This document shows, one piece after another, positions 22,215 to 33,005 of a DNA stretch of 64,000 bases (positions are counted from its first letter, which is position 1; every line of letters starts with the position of its first letter). The position numbers and the translations under genes were made by a program. The DNA comes from Platerodrilus igneus. Lineage: Eukaryota > Arthropoda > Insecta > Coleoptera > Lycidae. The DNA is taken from assembly GCA_036346225.1 (NCBI GenBank), contig JARFIW010000995.1:3187716-3251715 (forward strand), in the 5' to 3' direction. The notes under the pieces are model-generated. The model saw only the letters and a list, made by a program, of their open reading frames with translations. It made no database searches and was not told the DNA's origin.

Positions 22215-22524
22215 AATACGGGTATCGTGCATTTATATTTCCAATGCTCCACCAGAAGGTACTACATTGGCCAGGAGGCGAGTTTTTTGTTGCCTGGAAA
22301 TTTAGAATATTGCCGAACCCTTGCCGTTCCAGGCAAGGTAGGGATCTTTAACGTGGGTGACAACACTCACACACGGGACCTCCATTTTACCTCTCATCCG
22401 AACGAGGGTGTATTTTTGTGCAAAATGCTCGCCTAACATTTTTAAAGCGGACCGTGTCGAGATTCGAACCCGAGACCTTGGGCGTAGGAGTCACACACAT
22501 ACCAACTACGCCACGGTGTCGCCC
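22215..22524 (-). mobile_element. tRNA-derived SINE
   Basis: On the minus strand the element begins GGGCGACACCGTGGCG. It carries an A box (TGGCGTAGTTGG) and a B box (GGGTTCGAATCTCG) at tRNA spacing, the internal RNA polymerase III promoter. The acceptor stem no longer pairs, so it is not a functional tRNA gene. The body continues with CCCGTGTGTGAGTG, a CACGTTAAAGATCCC block and a palindromic CTTGCCTGGAACGGCAAG. The CGTTAAAGATCC motif recalls a conserved central domain shared by SINEs of many invertebrates. The 3' limit (left side) is approximate and no clear target duplication was found. It lies in intron 2 of the receptor gene. Confidence 0.75.
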
Positions 22525-22749
22525 TAAAAAAAAATTTATTACCACAATATATACCTGATATGTAACATTATCCTCTATACCTTTCGCATGACAAACAATT
22601 TGCAGTATATCACAATATAAAGTAAGAGAGATGTTTGAATATTGCTACGTGTAGTTTAGGTTCAATAAATCTAGCTAGTAATCTACCGCGAAACTCCATG
22701 CTAAAAATTATGTGTTTCGATAAGGTGCCGAAAACCTTGACGGTACTAA

Positions 22750-22905
22750 TAGGATATAATTACCGACTAACTCAGTGGGAAGAGTAGTAGGTCTAAAAAG
22801 AGGGTCCTGGAATACTACCGAGTGGGAAATGCCAGTCTCAATTGTGAATTATCTTGAACGCCACCTAATCTCGAAGGATAAGGATGTCTAGAAAAAACCC
22901 CCAGA
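22750..22905 (-). repeat. Dispersed repeat, inverted partner of 13857-14012
   Basis: Reverse complement of this stretch aligns with 13857-14012 (shared GAGATTAGGTGGCG, AAGATAATT, CCACTGAGTTAGTCGG). Both copies have a GGGGTTTTT-C-TAGA motif at the same end. Identity is moderate, so the copies are old. Confidence 0.65.
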
Positions 22906-22929
22906 CGGCATGACACAGAATACCAAAAC

Positions 22930-24337
22930 TTGAGATCATAAAAGTGATGGTGATTTAAAATTCAAACGAAAGATAATTGAGTACTCTAATTTAAAAAACT
23001 TAAAATAATCATATTTATAAATACACTAGTATAATATTAGCCTGCTAACTGTAAAAAAAGTTCCCAAAACCAAATGCTAAATCACCGGTATATTAATAAT
23101 GGTTTTAAGTAATAGCAATATCTTTTATTTATATCAGGGTTGGAAACTATTTTCTGTACATTAGTTGTGAAACTATTTACTATACAGAACGATTAAAATT
23201 TAAATACAAGTACATACGAAAATTATTAAGCAAAAACCAACTATATCAAAATACTTAGCTTAGTTGAAAACGTTTTCGGTGAACAAAGTTACCTTCTAAA
23301 TTTCTAATAACAATAACAAATAACAATAACGTACTGTGCATACGTTTATAAAACTACACGTCAAAAATTTTCATTGTTTTAAAATAATAGATTAGAGATT
23401 CAAACTTTATGTTAATAAATACCTTAGGGGTAACGTAACGGTAACCACCTAGGACACAAATAAATTCAATTATCTCCTGCACTCAATCAGATTTTATTGG
23501 AAATTCTGCGACTTCGTCAGTAAGTTTAATGTTTCTTTATTAAAATGCCATTTCCAACAAGTAGTCACATAAGAACACTATTTTTCTAAAAGTAAGATTC
23601 ACCAAGCTGACTTTTTTGACTAATTACATTAATCAAATCCAATACCCAATTATTTAAAGGTTAGCTGTACCTGCTTAACTATGCATGTTATGTCTTTCAT
23701 ACACTTGACGAAATAACCAACAGACGTCTTTTTTTTTATAAAACGACTCCAATTGGGCAGAATTCGGAAAAATAAATTAAAGTTGCAGATTTAAATTGCT
23801 TTTGTTGTTTTTCTCTATCTAATGTGTATAAAACTATTTTTATAAAACATTAACCTAAGCCAAAGTAGGAGTTTTACCATTTTGTGAATCGGCATACTTT
23901 AGCGTGTAAACATTCTTCATCCCAGGACAACGATGTCATAGGCACCAACTGTGTACATTATTAATTAAAACAACCGTGTAATAAAACTACAATAATTTAG
24001 AATTCAAAGTACTATGCTATCGTTCCTAACATTAAAACCACAATAATGAATTTAACAACCTTTGTGTATCAACAATGTAAGAATTATAGTGTAAACTAAA
24101 ATATTCCTTTCTTAGATCAAAAATGCATGTAAACTAGAAAATGTATATCTTAAAAGAGGTAACATTAACCCTATTGTTGGGATTAACCAATACAAAAGCT
24201 ATTATAATGGAGTATGGTTATAAACATTTCACAGGAATGTTGCAATGTGTATGCCTTTTTAAATAGCAAGTCATCAATTGCTTGGTTACGGTGCTATGGT
24301 TAATGGTTCCTTTCAAAAGAAAATTCTTAAAAATGGT
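22930..24337. other. Intron 2 of the receptor gene, distal part
   Basis: AT-rich sequence with no recognised exon or element. Confidence 0.4.
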
Positions 24338-24416
24338 TCACACACACGCACGCACGCACGCACGCACGTACACACGTACGCACGCACGCACGCACACGCA
24401 CGCACGCACACACGCA

Positions 24417-24487
<71 letters not shown>
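24338..24487. repeat. Compound microsatellite (CACG)n-(CA)n-(TA)n
   Basis: About 80 bases of CACG/CACACG are followed by roughly 50 bases of CA and 14 of TA, 190 bases upstream of receptor exon 3. Translated frames across it are repeat artefacts. Confidence 0.97.
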
Positions 24488-24679
24488 AAACTTGCAGTTA
24501 TTATCAGCATGCTCATTTGAAACAGAATGCGATCCGTGATCACAGATAGCCTTTAAGAAACACACTAAACTGGTCGGATTATGCATTTATAATTGGAAAG
24601 TAAACACGAATTATAGAATTTGTTTAAATATAATGAAAATGCTAGCAGAACTTATTTCTAAAAGTGCTTTTTATTTCAG

Positions 24680-24771
24680 TTTCGAAGTTTTATCAACCAT
24701 CTATTTGTCGTGGGATATTCCCTGTCCTTAGCAGCACTATTACTATCACTTATAATATTCTTCACATTTAG
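24680..24771 (+). CDS. Calcitonin/DH31-type class B GPCR, TM1 exon
   Basis: The acceptor is TTTATTTCAG (ending at 24679) and the donor AG then GTAAGT (24772). The exon is 92 bases, starts in phase 0 exactly as exon 2 ends, and stops in phase 2. It encodes residues 102 to 132, FRSFINHLFVVGYSLSLAAL then LLSLIIFFTFR, the first transmembrane helix of a class B GPCR. Human CALCRL has the equivalent helix at the same distance after its HE-dipeptide linker, with no gap between the two. Together with exon 2 this gives extracellular domain, short linker and TM1. The next exon should begin with the end of the Arg codon and intracellular loop 1; it was not found in the remaining 39 kb. Confidence 0.9.
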
Positions 24772-25586
24772 GTAAGTTTAAATTTCAAATAGTCCTTTTG
24801 TGATCACTACTAAGTCATAGCAACGAACTATCATAATATACTTATCGTAAAATAACAATTTGTTATATCTTACATAGTTGTCAAAATTGAAATTTTGCTG
24901 AAGTTGGTTGCAAAGGCATGTAGACAATACATATAGGTGTAATATATGGTAACACTCAATATATTCTTTTATAGTCATTCGTATGCGTTTTTAAATATTT
25001 GTTTCTTGATATTAATTTATGCACTATAAGGAATTTCTATTTGTAGTTTTTGCTCAGTCCAATACAAGTTTAATTATTTGTAGTTATTTACAGAAAATTC
25101 ATAATGTATTGAGATGCTGCTGCAGAGATGATTGATAATAATAACTACAATATTTACTACAATAAGATCTTTCTTAACACGACGATTACATTATATTTAT
25201 AACTAATTCATCTACGTGTGTTGATGTACCCTTAATTTATTAATGTACAAGGACTAATGGTTATATTCTTGTTTAAATAAACACTAAGTGAATTTACTTT
25301 AACAATCGATCCGTTGATTTTTTTTATATCATCTATGGATTGATTTTCTGCCTAGTAAGTGTAATTAACGTTATCCAAATAACATTAAACACAACCTTGA
25401 AGATAGGCACAAAGTAACTTCCGAATTATACACAGCGGTATGTCTGCCACAATTTCTTGAAGAAGCTTACTTACGGGTCCTAAAAATGAAAACGTGAAGT
25501 ATCAGGAAAAGGCATCATGCCATACCACCAATTATGCAAAACGATTTTTAGAAGTCTCCAAATTTTGTAGCATCCATGATTGTTGC

Positions 25587-25590
<4 letters not shown>
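24772..25590. other. Start of intron 3 of the receptor gene
   Basis: AT-rich, no element or exon recognised up to the first (TA)n tract. Confidence 0.45.

Positions 25591-25629
<39 letters not shown>
25591..25629. repeat. (TA)n tract flanking the solo LTR
   Basis: Perfect TA dinucleotide run that touches the first base of the LTR (TGCTGTGAATCC). Confidence 0.97.
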
Positions 25630-25631
<2 letters not shown>

Positions 25632-27658
25632 CTGTGAATCCTCTTGAATTACCTGGTCTGTTGATTTTCTTCTGTTAATCGCCTCGGCTGCTCCTCTAGA
25701 TAACTTTCATCCTCATACATAAAAAAAACAAACACATTCCTACCATAAACATCAACGTTAACTCTATTTACATCAATATTCACAATACATTAAAATTTCA
25801 AAATTAAAATTCAGCATAAATTTTAATATCAGAGAATTTCAAAATTAAATTTATTATCATTTTAAAGTGCATCCAGAATTAAAGTCCTTGTAGGATGCCT
25901 ACTAATTACTATAACAATATATGCAGAGTACAAAGGAGCATCTACCACCCTTTACGTTAATTAACCAGGTTCGTCTAATTGAGCTCAAAGACATACCCTA
26001 AATTTTCATCATAATCCAGAACATCAATACTAAATACCCCTTTCTACTTAAACAAGCAAAGTTCACCTTAAAATTAAAATTTTATTGCTAGTACACTTTC
26101 ACTACTGTCCATTTTGAGTAAATCAATTATAAAGTTATTCAACACACACAAAAATATCAAAGTTCAAACAAAATAGTATAATTTACCTGAAGGTTACTTG
26201 CACTCGTAGCTTCAATGTACATCGTCCCTTTTGTTAATCACACCATTCCAACTGGGCTATATTTACGGCTTCTGATTCTCAACGCTTTAAAAATTTTCTC
26301 CATCACCATTTATTTAAAGTTGTTTCAGGGCTTTTCCGGAACTAATCGGTGTATATCTGAACCTTGTTTTGTGGATCCAGACACGTTTATGCACCATTTA
26401 AGTATTAATACCCTCGAAAAATAACAAAGAACTTCATACTTCTTTCACCAATATACGCCAAAACTGCCTACTTTTGTGTATTTATTTGTCGTAGTAAATT
26501 TTACCAATTGGTACAGTGATACTAAACTTTCTTTACCTTGTATCTTCTTTTCTAAGTGCACTAACGTACATTCATTGTAGCACGTATAGAACAAGCTGTT
26601 TTAAATCACATAATATTCGAGCAAACTGTTTAAATTATTTAATATTAAAACCGGAAAACTAAAAGCACTGTATAACGCGTTCAATCAAGTCGAAGATCTA
26701 AGAGCTTGTTCATATTCCCCTGGGTATATATAGAGGTTAGCCTGTCTGTCGGTCGAGTCTCCAAAACGGCCAGTTTCTAGAATTTCGCATGCTCTGTTCC
26801 CAGTCCGTAGCCCGCGCGTCGGTTTTTACGAATTTTGCTCTCGCCCCAGTTAAATCTCAGAAAATTTCCACACGGCACGCAACGTCTGAGAATACCTAAT
26901 TAAATTTTATACAGAAATCGTTGTTTCTACCTCTGATATTTGCATCCTACTTTCAACCAATCGACGTTGCTTAAATCACGCCTTTTACATATTATCTGTC
27001 TCTATCTAACCTGTTCTTATTAGTGCAAATTGATATTCCTTATTATCGATTATTTCAGTCCATGTGGACTATCTGGGTTAAATAACCCCGTATCGCACCT
27101 TCTCGTGAATATTAAGCCACGGTTTCTCCAAGATTCTTTGAAACCATTTGTTATCTACAAAATTTTCGCCGTACATGACATTTAAACTACGCAGGTGTTC
27201 AAACATAATATTAATTCTCAGAGCTTTATTTTCTAGTATTATAATCTTGGATTTTCACAGACTTTTATGCTTATTATTAATAATGGTTTAATTAACTCCA
27301 ACTAAAATTGACTTCTATCCTTTCATTTTTAGCGAATACAAATTAAATGTTAATTATAATGTGTACACTTTGTTTAATACCGGTTACTTAAAATAGGGTT
27401 AATTAATATAAATCTTGCCCGTAATTTCCATTTGTTTCTTTCTTAGGAATAATTAAATTACACGCAGAGCTTTTTAATACTGTTTCTTTTGATATAAAGC
27501 GTCTTGTACATGATTTAAATCTCTGATTTTTACTGAAACGACCGAATTTATTTATGCTTCATGGTTTTAATAAAGCGTACTTTTTCCCAAAGCTTCTACA
27601 CGGTGATTAAAATTATTTGATGTGATTATTTAATTTTCTACCCTGGTCTAAATATGAG

Positions 27659-27660
<2 letters not shown>
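25630..27660 (-). mobile_element. Solo LTR, subfamily 1 of the TA-associated Gypsy family
   Basis: This 2.03-kb stretch matches the LTRs of copy B (35543-37597 and 40730-42782) in the same orientation, but no internal region follows. (TA)n lies on both sides. The usual cause is recombination between the two LTRs of one insertion. It lacks a 22-base stretch found in the 36900 region of copy B and otherwise resembles the lower-coordinate LTR of copy B more than the other. Confidence 0.88.

Positions 27661-27694
<34 letters not shown>
27661..27694. repeat. (TA)n tract at the centre of a large inverted repeat
   Basis: Pure TA run between two LTRs in head-to-head orientation, giving a palindrome with arms of about 2 kb and a 34-base spacer. 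Confidence 0.96.
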
Positions 27695-27696
<2 letters not shown>

Positions 27697-29839
27697 CTCA
27701 TATTTAGACCAGGGTAGAAAATTAATGAATTACATCAAATAATTTTAATCACCGTGTATAAGGAATTTTATTAGATAATACGCTTTATTAAAAACCGTGG
27801 AGCATAAAAATTCATTCGTTTCATTAAAAATAAGAGATTTAAATTATTTACAAGACGCTTTATAAAAAGAAGCAGTATTAAAATGCTCAACGTGTAATTT
27901 AATTATTCCGAGTAAAGAAACAAATGGAAATTACATGCAAAATTTATATTAATTAATTCAAGTTTAAGTAACGAGTATTAAACAAAATGTACAAATAATA
28001 ATTGAATATTTAATTAGGATTCACTAAAAATTAAAGGGTATTATTTTAATTAAAGTTAATTGAACCATTAGTAACATATAATATGTATAAAAGCTTGTAA
28101 AAACCCAATAATATTCAAATCGTAGAAGTGTTATTTAGAAGTAGGACGATTGAACACCTGCGTATTTTTAAAAGTCTCGTTCTGCGTAAATTTTGCAGAT
28201 AACAAATGGTTACAGAGAATTTTGGAGAAACCGTCGCTTAATATTCACGAGAAATGCTAATAAGGTGGGTTATTTCACAGTCCACGTGGATTGTACAAAA
28301 CCGATAATAAAGAATATCGATTTGTACCACTCAGAACAAGGTAGATAGAGACAGATAATATGCGCAAGACAGAGACACATATAGTAAAAGGCGTGATTTG
28401 AGCAACGTCACTGGGTTGCGATTGGTTGAAAATAAGAGGCAAACATGAGAGGTAAAAATAACATTTCTGTATAAAAATTAATTAGTTATTCTCAGACGTT
28501 GCGAGCCGTGTCGAAATTTTATAGATTTTAAACTTGGGCGTGTGCAAATTTTGTGGAAGCTGTGCCGAGCTATCGAAAAGGGAACATAGAATGACGAAAT
28601 TCTGGGAATTGTCCGTTTGCGGGACAATACCGACGCACAGGCTAGCTATTATATATACCCGTGTTAATATGAGTTTCTCTCTCTTAATTTTTCGATTTTG
28701 ATTCAATAATTTAAACAGTTTGCTCGTATATTTTGGTAATTATTTAATACTTTAAAACAGTTTGTTCTTTACGTGCTACAATGAAAGTCATTTAGTGCAC
28801 TTAGAAAAGAAGATGCAAGGTAATAAAGTCTAGTTATAATTGCGAGTACTGTACCAATTATTCAAATTTGCAACGACAAATGAATACACAAAAGTAGGCA
28901 GTTTTGGCGTATGGCGTGAAAGAAGTATGAATTTCTTTGCTATTTTCGGAGTGTTAATAATTAAATGATTTGTAAACGTGACTGGATCCACAAAACAAGA
29001 TACAGATATACACAGATGAGTTCCGGAAAAGCACTGAAACAACTTTAGATGAATGGTGGTGTAGAAAATTTTAAAGGCGACCAGTAATCGAGGACCTAAA
29101 CATAACCCAGTTGGAATGGTGTGATTAACAGAGGACGATGTACATTGGAGCCACGAGTGCATTAACCTTCAGGTAACTTATGCTTTGTTGTTCAATTTTG
29201 ATGTTTTGTGTGTGTTGAATAACTTAATAATTTATTTACTTAAAATGGACAATTATGAATTTGTACTAACAACAAATTTTTAATTTTAAGGTGAAATTTT
29301 CTTGTTTAAGTAGAAAGGAGTGTTTAGTATTTATGGTCTTGATGAAAATTTGGGTATGTCTTTGAGCTCAATTAGACGAACCTGGTTAATTAACGTAAAG
29401 GGGTGGAGATGCTCCTTTGTACTCAAACTCAGGGCTGCCAATATTGTTAAATTAATTAGTAGGCATCCTACAAGGACTTTAATTCAGGATGCACATTAAA
29501 ATGATAACAAATTTAATCTTGAAATTTTCTGATACTGAAATTTATGCTGAATTTTAATTTTGAAATTTTAATATATTGTGAATATTGATGTAAATAGAGT
29601 TAACGTTGGTGTTTGTGGTAGGAATGTGTTTGTTTTTTTTTATGAATGAGGATGTAAGTTATCTAGGGGAGCAGCCGAGGCGAAAAGAGTAAAGAGGCGA
29701 TTAACAGAAGAAAGTCAACGGACCAGGTAATTTAATAGGCTCTTTGTAGGTGTTCACAGCAGTCATGACGCCCAATCTGTGGGGCTCGAATGTTTTTTTT
29801 ATAGGTCCAGTTCCTGCAGATATGAGAGGATTCACAGCA
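27695..29839 (+). mobile_element. 5' LTR of copy A
   Basis: 2,145 bases, nearly identical to 42820-44959. It includes near its 3' end an internal PBS-like block (29766-29789). The short frames at 28482 and 28830 recur in every LTR and are not genes. Confidence 0.9.
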
Positions 29840-29865
29840 TTCTTGGCGACCCAAAAGTGAGGCTC
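29766..29865 (+). repeat. Duplicated LTR-end plus PBS unit, copy A
   Basis: TTCACAGCA followed by TGACGCCCAATCTGTGGGGC (29766-29789 region) is repeated as TTCACAGCA followed by TGGCGACCCAAAAGTGAGGC (29844-29863). Both resemble the complement of the tRNA-Lys 3' end and both continue with CTCGA from the T-loop. The first copy lies inside the LTR because it also occurs in the 3' LTR of copy C (50211-50234). Confidence 0.85.
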
Positions 29866-29979
29866 GAGTTCCAAATAAAATTTGATTTTATTCCATGAAA
29901 CTGGCGATCTGAGAGAGAGAGTTTCTGTGTGTGTATAAATTTAGGAGTATTTTAGAAAGTGTGTGAGTGATTTGAACGT

Positions 29980-31353
29980 ATGCAGAGAAAGGAGTGGTTA
30001 AGGAGTCAAGGAGTGGAAATTGGAAGTGACGATAGTGCATTGTGTGAGAAAATTCTAAAATGGAAGAAGCTGGAGGCAGTAGAGATCAGTCGAGGACGGA
30101 ATCAGGGGATCAAGGAAACGAGATGATAATGAGAATGCTAGAGAGGATGAACGAAGAATCCAATAGAAAATTAGAACAGCTAAGCGAGGAAGCTAATAGA
30201 GCTAGGGAGGAGTCCAACCGAAAATTAGAGCAGATAAGCGGGAAAATTGAGCAATCGACTAAAGAATTTACAGAGTTTAAAAGAGTCTTACCGTAAAGAT
30301 GGGGAAGTTGAAAATAGGGTTGATAAAATGAATGGGATATTACAGGTCTTCGACAGGAAATGGGACATTTAAGGTCCGAAGTACGCATTTTTTGTGAAGA
30401 AGAAATAAAGGTAAAAATGACTGAAGTAACGGACTCATGTAGGGATCAGTTAGGCAGGGTAGAACGCGAAGTTAGTAGTATTAAATACAACATGTCAAAT
30501 TTAACGGGGGATGGTCCCAGATTTTCTACAGGTGGAGTATCATTGGACCAACACATGAAGTTTTATGGCGATAACAGGGTAAAGCCACAAATTTTTATTA
30601 ATAGTGTAAGAAATCTAGTGGGAAATTTATTTGACGAACAGACTAAACTGAATACGATAAAGGCTTTATTAAAGGACAATGCGGAAGCATGGTACAATTT
30701 AGTAGGACAGGACATAGACACGTATCAGGACTTTGAAAACAAATTTTTACAACACTACTGGAGTGATCACAAACAGGACCAGATTAGGGACGACTTGAAT
30801 ACAGGACAATTTAAGGGAGAGTTTGCAGGTTCTAGGGAACAATATGCCATTCGAAAGTACAGTGTGGCCAAACAACTTCATCCACCATTGACGGACAGAC
30901 AGATAATCAAGTACTTATCACGACATTTTGAACTGGAAATTAGACAACACGTGGCCTTACAAAACATCACAAAACGGGAGACATTTTTAGAGTATTTACT
31001 GCGATATGACGATGTATGTGGGACGGACAAGAGAGATACGGGAACGACACATTAACACGGTTAGGTTTGACAACAGGACACAAAATTTTCCGAGACGTCC
31101 TGACTATAACAGAAATTTTCGACAGAATTGGGAACGACGAGAACAGGAATACAGAAGTAATAGTGCGACTAGGGGACCAACGCCAAGACCTAGTTACACG
31201 AGACAGAACAGTTTACCGAAAGTAAACAGGACTGTGACCAGCACGCCGAATAGAGACAGGGACACGGATACTAATACAAGGAGGACGTACGCACAGGTTG
31301 TAGAAGCACAGCCAGGACCAAGCACTGAAAACAGGACGAGACAGGATTTTTAG
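29980..31353 (+). pseudogene. gag of copy A, frameshifted
   Basis: Collinear with the intact 459-codon gag of copy C (45100-46479) but split into frames 30060-30296, 30360-31055 and 31006-31353. Most breaks are single-base differences in A or G runs (for example 30049, about 30283 and 30303), plus a two-base loss near 31018 (TGTGGG instead of TGTGTAGG). The protein blocks are otherwise almost the same: coiled-coil N-terminus, capsid-like core, arginine-rich tail. The homopolymer pattern leaves open that some breaks are assembly errors. Confidence 0.85.
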
Positions 31354-31479
31354 AACGTGACAGACCACTAGATTTCAGGGTAAATGTATATGAACATCCA
31401 CGTGAATTTTTCAAAATTGAGGAGGAAGTAGAGCCAGAAACTGAGGAAAAATTATGTTTGCCAATTATTAATATAGAAT

Positions 31480-32464
31480 TTTTGAGAATAATGTAGAAGT
31501 ATTACTTGATACAGGGGCAGAGGCGAGTTTAATATCGGAGGAATTCGTCAGCAAAATTAGGGATAAGGTTTGTGATAGAATTATGCCTATAAAGCGTAGC
31601 CATTTAGTAGCTCCAAATAAAAAGAAGTTTGCTGTAGTGAATAGTGTTGTGGTGCTTAGGATAGATATAGGAGGTTTAAGCTGTGAACAGGAGTTTGTAA
31701 TTGTACCTGGACTGAAGTTTCAGAGCATTTTAGGTATTGATTGTATGATGCAGTTAGGGGTTTTGATAGATATGGAAAGGAAGGTAGTAAGGATTAAGGA
31801 TAGGGTAGTGCCATGGAAGGGCAGTTATGAAGTCACAGAGGATGACACGGGGTTGAGTATTAATGTAGTAGAGGTAGAGGATGATGGAGTTAAACAGATC
31901 AACACAATAAGATGTCCAGAGGATAGGATAGTAGAGGTTCAAGCTTTAGTACAAAAACATGCAGAATTAGTGGGGGTAGAAGCAACAGCAGCATATCGGG
32001 AGCAGGTGAAGGCAGAATTAAATGAAGATGCACGAAAAATTAATCAACGGACCAAACCGCAATTCCATTGTCCACCATCCATGGACACATTTTTGACGAG
32101 GTTAAGTGGCAAGTTTGTTTTTAGTAAATTAGATTTAAGGAATTCATTCTGGCTGATCCCATTACACAAGGATTCTAGAAGATACACAGGATTTTCCGTA
32201 GAGGGAAAAATCTATAATTTTAAGGTAGTATCGTTTGGTTTGTCGGCAGAAAAGAAAATAATAATGAATAAGAAACAGACAAGTGTAGGGACTGAAGAAG
32301 AAGCAATATTTAAGAGTCAGGATAATAGAGATGATGAGTTTATTGTATGTGAGATAATAGGGATGATAAGTATAGATATAAAAGGGGGAGAAATAGGGAT
32401 GAAGAGTATTAGGATGGTGAGAAGAAAGACTTGGAGGGTCAAGAAGAGAGTTAGATTTAAATAA
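31480..32464 (+). CDS. Protease and truncated reverse transcriptase, copy A
   Basis: The frame 31583-32464 is uninterrupted and covers the second half of the protease (FVIVPGLKFQSILGIDCMMQ) and then a remnant of RT. The catalytic LLDTGAEASLI lies just upstream, where one G is missing relative to copy C. RT is reduced: an RKINQRTKPQFHCPPSMD block and FVFSKLDLRNSFWLIPLHKD are present, but the chain leaves RT right after FKVVSFGLSAE and continues into about 70 unrelated, lysine- and isoleucine-rich residues. The YxDD box, thumb, RNase H and integrase are all absent. It cannot be a working polymerase; the protease part could still process Gag. Confidence 0.8.
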
Positions 32465-33005
32465 CTTGATGAACAAAGGATAGAGATAGGTGAATTTTAG
32501 TATAGATATAGAATAGAGAGTAGAAATAGGTGTATATAGAAGAGTAGAAGTAAGTGTTTATAGAAAATAAAGCTAGGTATAGGATAAATATGGGAGATAG
32601 TGAGAAATAGGTATATAGGATGAGAAGGAAAATTAAATGTAGGAAGAAAATAAGATAGGTTAAGTGTAGATATTTCTTATAAGATTAGTGGAGAGTTAGG
32701 AATAGAATAAGAATAGGATAGATATATAGGATTAGGTAGGGGGAAGTGAGTATAGTTAAAAGTTAAGAATAGATAGGTAGATAGGATGTATATAGGATGT
32801 TTATAAAATTAGGTGATAGTTAGGAATAGGATAGGGATATAGGACAGGTGTAAATTTTTTTTTGGATTGGATAAGGTAGGTAAGTTAGATAGATAAGGGT
32901 AGAGAGAGATAGGCAATTTCTTTTGTAAATTTTGTTTTGGCAGTCTAAATGCTTTATATTTGCATTCAAATAAGTGGGATTATTTGTATTCAAATAAGGG
33001 GAAAA
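32465..33005 (+). other. Purine-rich, C-poor tract and PPT of copy A
   Basis: About 450 bases of GATAGG/TAGGA-like repeats replace the missing pol region; cytosine is almost absent from the + strand. It ends with AATAAGGGGAAAA, the polypurine tract, directly before the 3' LTR at 33006. Copy B shows the complementary pyrimidine-rich tract at 37680-38340 and copy C the same at 47591-48132. Confidence 0.8.

Noticed and set aside
22440..22524. Functional tRNA gene
   Set aside because: A and B boxes are good, but the acceptor stem does not pair and a SINE body follows without a terminator.
24278..24586. Four open frames rich in THTHTH or CVCVCV
   Set aside because: They are translations of the CA/CACG/TA microsatellite and not genes.
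28482..29162. Small frames inside the LTRs (also at 26215, 33441, 33793, 34169, 41310, 43984, 48925 and 49277)
   Set aside because: They recur because the LTR recurs, differ by frameshifts between copies, and have no protein similarity I recognise.
31754..32476. Minus-strand frames opposite the protease/RT remnant (also 46847 and 47288)
   Set aside because: Shadows created by the C-poor composition of the + strand.
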